A stretch of 34,225 nucleotides of DNA, from IMG/VR virus record IMGVR_UViG_3300033143_005517, positions 1 to 34,225 of that record. The stretch is one strand, 5' to 3'. The DNA is from a virus. The notes under the pieces were generated by a model that saw only the letters and a program-made list of their open reading frames with translations, searched no databases and had not been told where the DNA came from. The position numbers and the translations under genes were made by a program. Shown here piece by piece: positions 16,513 through 26,500 of this stretch (the first letter of the stretch is position 1; each line of letters opens with the position of its first letter).

Positions 16513-18156
16513 ATGGCAACAGTAAAAGCATTAGTAGTAGCTGGTGGTGGTGGAAGCGCAAATGGCGGCGGTGGAGCTGGTGGTTTTTTATATGATGCTT
16601 CAAAAAGTGTAACGGCTCAAGCATATTCAGTAACTGTTGGTGCTGGAGGAACTAAAGGAATTGGAAGAACTGAAAAAGGTGGAAATGGTGGTAATTCTGT
16701 TTTTGATACAATGACAGCAGTAGGCGGCGGTGGCGGCGGTGTAGCAGGAACTACTGGTGGAATTGGGCTCGGTTCTGATGGTGGTTCTGGTGGTGGCGGA
16801 GGTGGTTATAACGGCGGAGTTTTTAATGCTGGTGGTTCAGGAACTTCAGGACAAGGAAATGATGGTGGCAGTGCTTCTGGTGCTGGTGACTTCTATGGAG
16901 CTGGAGGAGGTGGTGGATCAGGTGCAGTTGGTAGTAATGGAAGTAGTTCTGCAGGTGGGAATGGAGGAGCAGGAACAAGTAATTCAATCTCAGGTTCAGC
17001 AATAACTTATGCGGCTGGAGGAAAGGGTGGAGGTGCTAGCTGGACACCTGTTGCAGGTGGCGCTAATACTGGGAATGGAGCAATAGGAGATAGTGCTAAT
17101 GGAAATGGTGAAGATGGTGGCTCTGGAATTGTTATTTTCTCATATGCTACTGATGAAAGTGATGGAGTTTCAACTGATTCTACTGGTGGAACTATTACTA
17201 CTTCAGGAGGTCAAACAATTCATACTTTTACAAGTAGTGGAACTTTTACAGTAGTATTACTAGCAAGTCCTAGTGCTAGTATTAGTTCTTCAATAAGTCC
17301 AAGTGCAAGTATCTCTGCTTCTATAAGTCCTAGTTCAAGTGAAAGTCCTTCTATAAGTCCTTCTGCAAGTATAAGTCCTTCTTCAAGTATAAGTTCTAGT
17401 CCTAGTTCAAGTATTAGTTCTAGTCCTTCTTCTAGTATTTCTGCAAGTATAAGTCCTTCTTCTTCTATATCTTCAAGTCCTAGTTCTTCTATATCAGCTT
17501 CTATAAGTCCATCTGCTTCTATAAGTCCAAGTTCTTCAATTTCTTCAAGTCCTTCTTCAAGTATTTCGGCTTCTATATCTCCAAGTTCTAGTATTAGTTC
17601 TAGTCCTTCTTCAAGTATTTCTGCTTCCATAAGTCCAAGTTCTTCAATATCTTCTAGCCCCAGTTCTTCTGTTTCTGCTTCTATAAGTCCTTCTGCTTCT
17701 TTAAGTCCTTCTGCTTCTATTTCTGCAAGTATTTCTCCAAGTTCTTCTACTTCTCCTTCAACATCAACTTCTGCTAGTATTTCTCCTTCTTCTTCAGTAA
17801 GTCCAAGTCCAGGAAGTACAAGTGCTTCTATAAGTCCTTCCTCTTCCCTATCTCCATCTTCTTCGGCTAGTTCTTCAATCAGTCCGTCCTCTTCTGTTTC
17901 TGCTTCTATAAGTCCAAGTGCCTCTGCTTCTATAAGTCCTAGTACTTCCTTGAGTCCTTCTACTTCATATTCTCCTAGTGCTTCTGTAAGTCCTTCTTCA
18001 AGTGCTTCTCCTTCTGCGATGTATAGTCATGAATATAAACCTACTACTTCTTTTACAAATGAAATAAAACCTACTACTTCTTTTACAAATGAAATAAAAC
18101 CAACAACTTCTTATACAAAAGAAAGCAGAACAACAAATACTAATAATGTTAAATAA
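16513..18156 (+). CDS. Glycine-rich / serine-rich repeat adhesin (tail fibre-like)
   Basis: 547 residues in three parts. Residues 1-210 form a Gly-rich domain (AGGGGSANGGGGAGGF through GSGIVIFSY), like the polyglycine-II receptor-binding domains of phage adhesins. Residues about 250-502 are almost only Ser, Pro, Ile and Ala in repeats of the type SISPSSSISSSP, an extended, flexible stalk. Residues 505-547 carry three copies of a KPTTS(F/Y)T(N/K)E repeat. There is no transmembrane segment or sorting signal, so it is a virion rather than wall-anchored protein. The Ser-rich stalk is a plausible O-glycosylation target of the nearby transferases. Confidence 0.72.
   Translation: MATVKALVVAGGGGSANGGGGAGGFLYDASKSVTAQAYSVTVGAGGTKGIGRTEKGGNGGNSVFDTMTAVGGGGGGVAGTTGGIGLGSDGGSGGGGGGYNGGVFNAGGSGTSGQGNDGGSASGAGDFYGAGGGGGSGAVGSNGSSSAGGNGGAGTSNSISGSAITYAAGGKGGGASWTPVAGGANTGNGAIGDSANGNGEDGGSGIVIFSYATDESDGVSTDSTGGTITTSGGQTIHTFTSSGTFTVVLLASPSASISSSISPSASISASISPSSSESPSISPSASISPSSSISSSPSSSISSSPSSSISASISPSSSISSSPSSSISASISPSASISPSSSISSSPSSSISASISPSSSISSSPSSSISASISPSSSISSSPSSSVSASISPSASLSPSASISASISPSSSTSPSTSTSASISPSSSVSPSPGSTSASISPSSSLSPSSSASSSISPSSSVSASISPSASASISPSTSLSPSTSYSPSASVSPSSSASPSAMYSHEYKPTTSFTNEIKPTTSFTNEIKPTTSYTKESRTTNTNNVK
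17262..18018 (+). repeat. Degenerate Ser-Pro codon repeat tract
   Basis: Within the adhesin gene the DNA consists of degenerate short repeats built from AGT, TCT, CCT, GCT and ATA codons. Codons vary while the amino acid pattern is kept, which points to selection on protein rather than fresh slippage. Long near-identical stretches could still recombine and change stalk length. Confidence 0.8.
18031..18120 (+). repeat. Three 30-bp tandem repeats in the adhesin tail
   Basis: Copies at 18031-18060 and 18061-18090 differ at one base; the third, 18091-18120, is diverged. Each encodes E-(Y/I)-K-P-T-T-S-(F/Y)-T-(N/K). They preserve the reading frame, so copy-number change would only lengthen or shorten the C-terminus. 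Confidence 0.8.
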
Positions 18157-18170
18157 TTTAATTTACGAAT

Positions 18171-19649
18171 ATGGCAACTCCTCCACAAAAAGAAGAATTT
18201 TATATTGAAATAAGTTCCCCGTTTGGCGGATTCATCCCTGCTTGGTATAAACCAGAAAATAACAATGTTTTTATAGGAAATAAAAATCAGTTTTCAAAGA
18301 TGACTTCTATTGATATGCGTGATCCCAACTGTTTCAAACAAGGTTCTGGATTAACCAAATTAGCTAATTCAGCATCTGTCACTTCATTGATTAGGGGAAT
18401 CACTCCAATAGTCGCTTCTGCCGATGTGGCTTTTGCTATAGGTGGAAATCTTTTATACAAAGTAAAAGCAGCTTCCGTAGTCGCTACTGGTTATCCTAAA
18501 GCGATAGATAAAGCAGCAGTAACTGGTGAAGATGGTGAAAGTGTTATTGTTTTTCAAGAAGATGTTTATGGTTTTTATAATTATACTGGCGGCGGGGATA
18601 TTCTAAAACTGATAGTAGCGACAAATACTATGGATGTAGATTGGGGTAGCACCGTTCCAGCTGGAGCGGCAGCGCTTAATAACGCTAAGCACCCTTCTTG
18701 GAATGCGGCAGACAGGATGATGTTTGGGAACGGAAGATATGTAGGTTCATTTGATGGCACTACTCTTGATAAAGGAGACGGGAATTTCGGACTTGATTTG
18801 AAAGCAGGTTCAGAAGTTGCTGATGGTTGCTATACTAATAATTGGAATTATGTCGGAGTAAATCACCCTTCTGTTGCTGGCAATAATTCAAACGAAGCGA
18901 TTATTTATTTATGGGATGGTGAAAGTGAAAGTTATCATAATACAATTTCTTTCAAGGGAAGATTAGGAGCGATTCTGGCTGACAATGGAACTGTTTATGT
19001 TTGGTATCAAGAGGAAAATTCTGATGGCGGATATAAGCTAGGGTATGTAAGTGGCAGTATGCTTCAAGAAATAGAAAGTTATGATGGTTCAATGCCTTTG
19101 TATTATCAGAGAACAAAGAGTAAAGGTTTTCTTAACTGGATTTCGGATGGTAAAGTTTATTCTTGGGGAACAGCTAATAAAAAAGTAGTTTCTCCAGTAT
19201 TATTTAATTTAATGGATGGCGGACTTTCAAATGTTGGCGGGCTGGGAAATCCTTTTGGAACTTTGATGGTAGCTTCCAGTGATGGTTCAACTGCTTATCA
19301 ACTTGCGAAAGAATCTGGACTTGACACTGATTCAGATGCATATTCGTTAGTATTTGATATTACGAAATCCAACAAAGGAGGCATGATTGACGAGATACTC
19401 GTTGACTTATTCCCGATGGCTTCAGGTGCCAGGATGGATATAACTATATTTCCAGATTTAGTAGTGGCTAATTCGGCAAGCATAGGAACTATATCTCATA
19501 CTGGAGATGGAGCGACTAAAATCCATAAAAGCTTTTATCCAAAGAAAGAATGTCGGAACTTCAAACTTAAATATGATTATTCCAATGGCAGCACTTCTAA
19601 CTCAGTAAAGATAAGAGGCATCAAGATTCTAGGACACTATTTAAAGTAG
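18171..19649 (+). CDS. Beta-propeller-like tail protein (tail nozzle / stabilisation role)
   Basis: 492 residues rich in beta repeats of the type GxxxYxW/F-D-G: FAIGGNLLYKV, DVYGFYNYTGG, MFGNGRYVGSFDGT, IIYLWDGESESYH, GTVYVWYQEE, GKVYSWGTANK. A C-terminal beta-sandwich ends KLKYDYSNGSTSNSVKIRGI. This arrangement, after an adaptor gene, fits the propeller tail proteins of short-tailed phages (T7 gp12 or P22 gp10 role). Its last 29 bases overlap, tail to tail, with the reverse-strand HNH gene. No signal peptide. Exact homology cannot be set from inspection. Confidence 0.65.
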   Translation: MATPPQKEEFYIEISSPFGGFIPAWYKPENNNVFIGNKNQFSKMTSIDMRDPNCFKQGSGLTKLANSASVTSLIRGITPIVASADVAFAIGGNLLYKVKAASVVATGYPKAIDKAAVTGEDGESVIVFQEDVYGFYNYTGGGDILKLIVATNTMDVDWGSTVPAGAAALNNAKHPSWNAADRMMFGNGRYVGSFDGTTLDKGDGNFGLDLKAGSEVADGCYTNNWNYVGVNHPSVAGNNSNEAIIYLWDGESESYHNTISFKGRLGAILADNGTVYVWYQEENSDGGYKLGYVSGSMLQEIESYDGSMPLYYQRTKSKGFLNWISDGKVYSWGTANKKVVSPVLFNLMDGGLSNVGGLGNPFGTLMVASSDGSTAYQLAKESGLDTDSDAYSLVFDITKSNKGGMIDEILVDLFPMASGARMDITIFPDLVVANSASIGTISHTGDGATKIHKSFYPKKECRNFKLKYDYSNGSTSNSVKIRGIKILGHYLK

Positions 19650-20013
19650 CTAATTTTTTGTCATATTTTCTATGACATTTAATACATCTTGGTAAGTAAT
19701 CATCTGGATTATCTGAATATAAATGATTTATGTTACTCCATTCTTCTGCTGATTTATTACAATCTATGCACTTATAATTTTTAGCAGATCCTTTCATTTT
19801 ATAAATTCTTTTATGTTTTCCAAGATAACCAACTTCATCGCCTTTCCAATGTGTATTTCTAGAACCAAGAGTTTTTCCTTTTAGTCCTTCTCCAATTTTA
19901 TCTTTATGGTCTTGTGTATGTTTTTCCCCCAAATGCTTTTCTCTTATTTTCTCTTTTGATTCTTCAGAATGTTTCCATCCGCTTTGATTGTGTTTTGAAT
20001 ATCCTTTAGGCAT
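19621..20013 (-). CDS. HNH homing-type endonuclease with NUMOD3 repeats
   Basis: 130 residues. Two NUMOD3-like DNA-binding repeats (SGWKHSEESKEKIREKH near 11-27; HTQDHKDKIGEGLKGK near 32-47) are followed by an HNH nuclease: zinc cysteines C82 and C85, N-H at 96-97, and C110-x2-C113-H114. Such enzymes nick or cut DNA and spread by copying into allelic sites. It is the only reverse gene inside the structural block, overlaps the tail gene's end by 29 bases, and has its own promoter and leader RNA to the right, the layout of a mobile, self-regulated insert. No intron is visible. Confidence 0.85.
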   Translation of the reverse strand: MPKGYSKHNQSGWKHSEESKEKIREKHLGEKHTQDHKDKIGEGLKGKTLGSRNTHWKGDEVGYLGKHKRIYKMKGSAKNYKCIDCNKSAEEWSNINHLYSDNPDDYLPRCIKCHRKYDKKLATLNSVLES

Positions 20014-20030
20014 ATACTTAATTTAATAAT

Positions 20031-20072
20031 AAAAAATCCCGCTTCAAGAGATTGCACCTCTATCCACGGGAT
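20031..20072 (-). terminator. Rho-independent terminator ending the leader RNA before the HNH gene
   Basis: Leftward: stem ATCCCG/CGGGAT with internal AGAG/CTCT, followed at once by TTTTTT (complement of 20036-20031). The loop of this hairpin is the partner of the upstream hairpin's loop, so folding and termination may be linked. Confidence 0.7.
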
Positions 20073-20110
20073 AAATGAATGATAACATAAAAGATTGGTG
20101 CAATCAATCT
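20031..20110 (-). ncRNA. Candidate ~80-nt leader/small RNA with complementary hairpin loops
   Basis: Read leftward from a promoter at 20117-20145. Hairpin 1 (20110-20092) has stem AGATTG/CAATCT and loop ATTGCAC. Hairpin 2 has outer stem ATCCCG/CGGGAT (20072-20067 with 20041-20036), inner stem AGAG/CTCT, and loop GTGCAAT. The two 7-base loops are perfectly complementary and could form a kissing interaction. TTTTTT follows hairpin 2, as in a rho-independent terminator. The HNH start codon lies 18 bases beyond, so it may be an attenuated leader or a free small RNA. No known family is recognised. Confidence 0.7.
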
Positions 20111-20116
20111 AAATGA

Positions 20117-20145
20117 ATTATAACATACGATAAATTTTAAGTCAA
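20117..20145 (-). promoter_or_regulatory. Sigma70 promoter driving the leader RNA / HNH gene
   Basis: On the reverse strand TTGACT (20145-20140) and TATAAT (20122-20117) are 17 bp apart with a TG extension before the -10 (ATGTTATAAT). The predicted start is near 20110, exactly where the first hairpin begins. It lies just before the rightward fibre gene's ATG at 20150. Confidence 0.8.
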
Positions 20146-20149
20146 TATT

Positions 20150-23100
20150 ATGGCTACTAAGAAGATAGATATTCTTTATAAGAAGAATTTAGTTGAAGCC
20201 CCTTTGATGGGTGAAATAATCTTGCCTACTGATTGGTCTGTGATGCAATCAGAGGGCGGTGTTTCTATTGTTGGTCATGATATAAAGGACGATACTATTA
20301 CTAATGAAAATATTGAAGGAAAAACCATTACTGCGGCTGAAATAGCAAACGCTACTATAACTGGAACGCAAATAGCGGCTGCTACTATAACTGGAACTAA
20401 TATAGATAGCGCTACGATTGAAGCTGGAAATATAGCGGCAGGAACGATTACAGCCACAGAAATAGCTAATGCCACTATAACTGCAACCCAAATAGCTAAC
20501 GCTACGATTACAGCCACACAGATAGCCAATGCTACTATCACGACTACTCAAATATCAGGAACAGCAGGAATTACTGGCGGACAGATAGCAAATGCGACTA
20601 TCACAGCAACACAGATAGCCAACGCTACGATTACTGGAACGCAAATAGCAGCTGCTACAATAACAGGAAGCAATATAGCAGCGGCTACGGTTGAAGCAGG
20701 AAATATAGCCAATGCTACTATAACTGGAACGCAAATAGCAGCGGCTACAATTGAAGCAGGAAATATAGCCAATGCTACTATCACGACTACTCAAATATCT
20801 GGTTCAGCTGGAATTACTGGCGGACAGATAGCAAATGCTACAATTACAACTACGCAGATTTCAGACACAGCTGGTATTATAGGCGGACAGATAGACAATT
20901 TAACAATCATCGCAGGAAATATTGCTAACCTTACAATTACAGGCGGAAAGATAGCCAACACGACTATTACAGGTGAAAAGATTGCTTCTGATACTATTAC
21001 AGGTTCTAAATTAAAAATAGGCAACCAATCTTGGTCGCACGATTTAGTTTTCAGTTCAACAGATTTGAACACAGTTAGTTGGGCGTTAGGCACAATAACA
21101 ATGGCTGACGGTTCAACGACTTATAGCATAGATGCTGGAAATACTGGAGATATGGCGGCAAGGACTTATATTTATTTAGATATAGCAGTATCAACAACAG
21201 TTCTTCAAACAACTACAACCGCTTCGTCGGCAGTCGGGGATGTGAAGATTTTAATAGCGGTAGCGGAAAATTCAACAACAGAAGCAAGTTTTCAGGTGCT
21301 TGGCGGAATTGGAGGTATTGCTATTAGTGGCGGGGATATTGAAAGTTCAAGTATCACCAATACACAAATAGCAGCTAACACAATCACAGCCAATGAAATA
21401 GGAGCTAATGTTATTACCGCTTCTGAAATATTTGCGGGAACTATTACAACAACGCAAATAGCCGCTGATACGATTGTAGCAGGGAACATAGCCGCAGAAA
21501 CGATTACGGGAACAGAAATAGCGGCTGATACTATTGCCGCTGGGAATATAGCCGCAAATACTATTACTTCGTCTGAACTTACGACCAGTGCTTTTGTAAC
21601 TTCAACAGCAAACATTTCAGACGCTATTATTACAAACGCTAAAATTGTAGATTTAGATGTTTCAAAACTTACCGCTGGAACTATAACTTCAAAAATTATA
21701 AATATGGCAGTTACTGCTGGAACAGGAGATGTTGCTATCAGGTTAGGAAAGACGGATTTTGGAGACACTACTGAAGGTATAATTTTTGGCATAGATGATT
21801 CTGTCGCTGGTGATCCGTTCAAATTTGAAATGGGTAACGCTACTGATTATTTTAAATGGAGTGCGGCTGCTGGAACAGAATTAAAATGTAGCGCAGCAGA
21901 CGCTTTGAAAATAGAATATGGTTCAGATATTCTTTTAGAACACGGCGGAGATATTAAATTTACTTCCGTAACCGCACCGACTGCTTTGACCGCTACTTTA
22001 GTGGCAACTGATGTCGGAAATGTGGACGCAGGAACTCATAGTTACAAAGTAACTTATGTTAATGAAACTGGTGAAACAGAATTAGGAGCAGTTTCAAATA
22101 CGGTTACTAATGACGCAACACATAAACAAAATGCTTTAACAAACATTCCTACAAGTTCTTCAAGTTCGGTTACTTCAAGAAAGATTTATAGGACAAAAGC
22201 AGGCGGAAGTAGTTATTATTTACTTACAACAATAGCAGATAATACAACTACTACTTATACAGATAATACGGCAGATGCTAGTTTGACTGGATATTCAGCA
22301 GATTCAAGAGAAAATACTACCTTTGGTAAAATTATTGTTGATGATGTTCCAGTTATGCTTTGTGCAACTACTAATACTTTTGTAGGACAAGGTGCTGGAA
22401 AAGATGGTATGTATAACATTTATAATGTAGCTTTTGGTCATGATGCTTTAGGAGAAATAACAGATGGTTTTAGAAATACTGCTTTAGGGGAAAGTACTTT
22501 AGCAGCTCTTACTGTGGGATATTCAAATGTTGCGGTTGGAGCTATTAGTCTTTTTTCTCTTACTGATGGAACTAATAATGTAGCTGTCGGAGGAGAAAGC
22601 ATGCAACGATTGACTACAGGAGACTATAATGTAGCAGTAGGCACAACTAATTTAGAATATCTTATTAGTGGAAATAATAATACTGCAATAGGAGATGCAG
22701 CTTTAGAGTATTGCACAGGAAGTAATAATGTTGGAGTCGGAGGAAGTGCTTTGGAGTCTGATGGTTCGGGGTATAGTAATACTGCAATAGGAGTAACTGC
22801 AGGATATTCAAATGATACTGGAGCTGGAAATGTTTTTATTGGAGCTTCTGCTGGATATAATGAAACAGGAAGTCAGCATCTTTACATAGCAAATACAAAT
22901 ACATCAGCTCCTCTTATTGGCGGTTATTTTGGATCAGGAGCATTTGTAGCAATTAGAGGAAACCTAGGAGTAGGAACTGGAACTTTTGGAACTTCAGCGG
23001 CTAATGTTTTTAGTATAGCAAATGGAACTGTTCCTACTTCCAGTCCAGCCAACAGCGTTCAATTATATGCAGAAGATGTTTCGTCTAGTTCAGAATTAAA

Positions 23101-23566
23101 AGTAAGAGACGAAGCTGGAAATATAACAACTCTGTCTCCTCATAATTTTACATTGTTTGAACCTAATTCTAGTTATGAATATCCCTGGTCATTTTATTCT
23201 AAAAATTCTTATCTTGGAAAAGAAATAAATGTTGATATGTATGGAGCTATAAAAGCAATAGAAAAATTAACTGGTAAAAAATTTATTTATACTAAAGATA
23301 TTCCTAAAGATAGTTGGGAAAAACATCAAATAAAATTAGTGAAAGATAGTATGAAAGAATTAGAGAAAACAAAAGAAAATAATAAAAAATTATCTAAGAT
23401 TATAGCTAAAATAAAGAAGATAAATAAAGAAAAGAAGGAAAAAGGAAAAAAGGTAAAGATGATGAGACAAGGATACGAAAAGAATTCTAAATTAGTTGAA
23501 GCATTACCAGAACTAAAAGAGCTTCCAAAAATTTATATTAAGAAACCTAAACTAAAATATCTTTAA
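20150..23566 (+). CDS. Long repeat-built tail fibre
   Basis: 1138 residues. Residues 45-290 and 390-510 consist of beta-helix-type repeats of the pattern (A/D)TIT-x2-(Q/N/E)IA, about 10 residues each. Residues about 603-717 resemble a fibronectin-III-like domain (TALTATLV to TTTYTDNT). Residues about 740-915 contain N-(T/V)-A-(I/V/L)-G repeats of trimeric adhesin head type. The last ~90 residues are Lys-rich and helical (KELEKTKENNKK; KKINKEKKEKGKK), probably a coiled coil. A C-terminal S74 chaperone, common in such fibres, is not seen. It likely trimerises and binds the host surface. Confidence 0.8.
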   Translation: MATKKIDILYKKNLVEAPLMGEIILPTDWSVMQSEGGVSIVGHDIKDDTITNENIEGKTITAAEIANATITGTQIAAATITGTNIDSATIEAGNIAAGTITATEIANATITATQIANATITATQIANATITTTQISGTAGITGGQIANATITATQIANATITGTQIAAATITGSNIAAATVEAGNIANATITGTQIAAATIEAGNIANATITTTQISGSAGITGGQIANATITTTQISDTAGIIGGQIDNLTIIAGNIANLTITGGKIANTTITGEKIASDTITGSKLKIGNQSWSHDLVFSSTDLNTVSWALGTITMADGSTTYSIDAGNTGDMAARTYIYLDIAVSTTVLQTTTTASSAVGDVKILIAVAENSTTEASFQVLGGIGGIAISGGDIESSSITNTQIAANTITANEIGANVITASEIFAGTITTTQIAADTIVAGNIAAETITGTEIAADTIAAGNIAANTITSSELTTSAFVTSTANISDAIITNAKIVDLDVSKLTAGTITSKIINMAVTAGTGDVAIRLGKTDFGDTTEGIIFGIDDSVAGDPFKFEMGNATDYFKWSAAAGTELKCSAADALKIEYGSDILLEHGGDIKFTSVTAPTALTATLVATDVGNVDAGTHSYKVTYVNETGETELGAVSNTVTNDATHKQNALTNIPTSSSSSVTSRKIYRTKAGGSSYYLLTTIADNTTTTYTDNTADASLTGYSADSRENTTFGKIIVDDVPVMLCATTNTFVGQGAGKDGMYNIYNVAFGHDALGEITDGFRNTALGESTLAALTVGYSNVAVGAISLFSLTDGTNNVAVGGESMQRLTTGDYNVAVGTTNLEYLISGNNNTAIGDAALEYCTGSNNVGVGGSALESDGSGYSNTAIGVTAGYSNDTGAGNVFIGASAGYNETGSQHLYIANTNTSAPLIGGYFGSGAFVAIRGNLGVGTGTFGTSAANVFSIANGTVPTSSPANSVQLYAEDVSSSSELKVRDEAGNITTLSPHNFTLFEPNSSYEYPWSFYSKNSYLGKEINVDMYGAIKAIEKLTGKKFIYTKDIPKDSWEKHQIKLVKDSMKELEKTKENNKKLSKIIAKIKKINKEKKEKGKKVKMMRQGYEKNSKLVEALPELKELPKIYIKKPKLKYL
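20300..21010 (+). repeat. Tandem ~30-bp coding repeats of the fibre stalk
   Basis: Degenerate units of about 30 bases (ACTATAACTGGAACGCAAATAGC-like, varying in sequence) encode the ATIT-x2-QIA repeats; some neighbouring blocks are nearly identical. They can recombine and change fibre length in frame. The repeats keep several antisense frames open, which are not genes. Confidence 0.75.
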
Positions 23567-23587
23567 ATTATCAACTAACATACAATT

Positions 23588-26500
23588 ATGGCAACAAGTT
23601 ATTACAAAAGAGGAAAAAGAATAGTCAGGATTCGGGATGGAAAAGAAACTTGGCTAAATGAAATTGGTTCGGCAAACCGCGCTAGACACATGGGCGGTCT
23701 TGCTAGCGTACCTGATTATTCTAGTTATAAAAAACCGTCAGCAACAAAACCTAAACCTCGTCCAAGACCAGCGCCAGTAGCAAGACCAAAGCCAGTAGCA
23801 AGACCAGCACCTAAACCAGCACCTAAACCAGCACCAGCGCCGAAAACTTCAGCTGCTCGTTATCAGAAAACGGGTCAAGAAGTGATTGACATTCAAACGG
23901 GTAAGTGGCTTACTGCTGAAAGAAGCAAACAAATAGCTGAAATGTCAGGCGGTTGGAATTATGTTCCAAGTTATTCGGGATCAGTCGCTAAGCCAGCACC
24001 TGTCGCTAAGCCAACACTTCCTAAACCAGTTCCAGTAGTAAAGCCAGTAGCACCAGTTCAGCCAGTGGCAATGCCAGAAGTAAAAGAACCTTCAGAATAT
24101 GCTTCAATAAGAAAAGTATTTGGTGAAGGATGGAAACCAGCTCCAATCTTTGAACAAAGAGGATTGACTGGTCAGGGCGTTTATGGCGCGGTTAGGATTA
24201 AAGGGACTAAGGATGTTTATACAATTGGAAAAGGTGGCAGAAAAGAAACTGCTGAAAGTTATGCTCAAAAATTTGGAACTTCTTCACAGTCAGGAATTGT
24301 AGGGGAAATTACTGCTGAACAAGCAAGAAAACTAGGGATTTCAGTCCCAGTTCCTGACAGAGGCAAGATTGACTTAGGTGATGGAAATAAAGTTCCAGTT
24401 ACCGTAATTCCTAAAAAAGGATTTTTAGACACTCTTGCTCCAGAAGAACCAGAACCAAAAGTTTCTGTTAGCGAATTAGCTGGACTTGGTGAAAGGTTTG
24501 GGATTGAAGGCGTTGGCGAAATACCATCGTTTAGGGAAGGGCTTACTGCTGAACAACGAAGGAATATTGAAACCTTAATAAAAACAAAACCAGAATCACG
24601 ATGGACTGATAAGGATTGGGAAGATTACAGATGGGCAACGGAAGGAACTACTGATGCTGAACCAGTAATAACTGGTAATCCTGTTATTGATGCTTATAAC
24701 AAACGACCAGATGTTCAAGCTGCTATCGCTAGAGCGTTTCCAGGTCAAGACCCATTTAGACAAGGGTCAGAGGCGAATAAATGGCTAAACGACTGGTGGA
24801 ATCGGACAGGTCGTGTGGAAATGGCTGAACAAATTCCAATTACAGAAGAAGAGGCAGTTGTTACTGGTGAACCAGTTATAGATTATTATAATAAACGACC
24901 AGATGTAAAAGCAGCTATTGAAGAAGCTTTTCCTGGTCAAGATCCGTTTCAACAAGGGACTGAAGCTAACACTTGGTTAAACGACTGGTGGAATTCTACA
25001 GGTCGTGCTGAAAGTGAAGCAGAGGCAGAAGTTGCTGGTGAAGTAGTAACAGAAGAAAAAGTAACAGGAGAAGTAGTAACAGGAGACCAAAGTTTAATTG
25101 ATATTTATAATTCAAGGGAAGACCTTCAAAAGGAAGTTGCAAGACTATTTCCTGGACAAGACCCACTGGAAGCTGGAACGGAAGCCAATAAATGGTTAAA
25201 CGATTGGTGGAATTCTGTAGGAAAATCTGAATATCCAGATGTCTCTTTGGTTGAACCAACTGATGAAACAGGAGTTTCCAAAACTGAAGATGCTGATGCT
25301 ATCATTCCAGATGCAGATGATGAACAGAAAACTTTTATGCAGACAATGGTTGATAAGATTAGAGAATTGTTTGGAATTAAAAAAACAGCATATAAAACTG
25401 CTGCAGAAGAATTAGGGATGGAAGAAAAATCTCAAAAGATAACTGATATTCAGAACTTAATTCAAGACAGAAAAGAATACTGGGAAAAAGAAACAGCAAG
25501 AATTAAAAACAGAATAGCTCCAATGTCTGCTATCAATGCTGAATTGGGAAGGTCAGAAAGCAGAAGAATCGCTGAAATGGCTAACCTTGAAATTAGAGAA
25601 GCTATCGCTCAAGGCAACTGGGATCGCGCTCATGACTTAGCGAAAGAATCTGCTGATGATGCTTATGCAGCAGCTGAACTTGAAATTAAAGCATTGGAAA
25701 TTCAAGGAGATATAAGCAAGGATGAAAAAGATAACTTAATGGATATGCTAAAATTCCATAAAGATTTATTGTTAGAAGGATTTGTTCCAATTACCGAAGA
25801 AGAAACAGTAGGATTGCCAGTGGAAAATTATATTACTTTCCCAGATGGTAGTATTTATGCTTTACCAGTTGAAGGATTAAATGGAGATATTGATACTCAA
25901 GCGATAACTTTACCAGATGGCAGAATCCAATTAATAAATAAAAAAACTGGGGCTGTAATAAAAACTTACGGAACTGCTGAACCAGAAAAAACTGATAAAT
26001 ATAAGGATGCTCAATATAAAGCAGCTACTTATGCTACTCGTATGACAAATGCTTCTAAAATTATTACTGGAATGGAAGCTGATTTGAAAGATAAATGGGC
26101 TGTTACTCAATGGCTTGAAGGAATATTTCCTAATTGGATGAAACCAGCTGATAGACAAGTATATGAACAAGCTATGCGTAATTTTGTGAATGCAGTATTA
26201 AGACAAGAATCTGGTGCGGCAATTGCTGAAAGCGAATTTGAATCTGCAAAGAAACAATATTTCCCTCAACCTGGAGACAGTCAAGCTGTAATTGATCAGA
26301 AGAGAAAGAATAGACAAACTTCTATTGATGGAATGGTAGAACAAGCAGGCGGAGCTTTTAAGGATGGTGGGGGCGGAACACCTACAGCCTCATTGGGAAT
26401 AGTAGCTGAAAAGAAAGTAGGAAGTATCGGCGGACAGTGCGGAAGATTCGTAAATTCTATTGCTAAATTAGGAGTAGGAGATACATATGCTTCTAAGATG

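Noticed and set aside
17220-17630. Long reverse-strand frame (Glu/Leu/Ile-rich) opposite the Ser-rich repeats
   Set aside because: It is the mirror of the repetitive Ser/Pro codons, has low complexity and no start signal.
19621-20110. RNA-guided IscB/HEARO-type system (HNH gene plus nearby RNA)
   Set aside because: The protein is only 130 residues with NUMOD3 repeats and lacks RuvC and the other IscB domains; the RNA is a promoter-driven leader with terminator.
20249-21822. Several reverse-strand frames opposite the tail fibre
   Set aside because: They arise from the repeat codons of the fibre gene and are low-complexity Val/Ile/Ala or Ser/Tyr strings.
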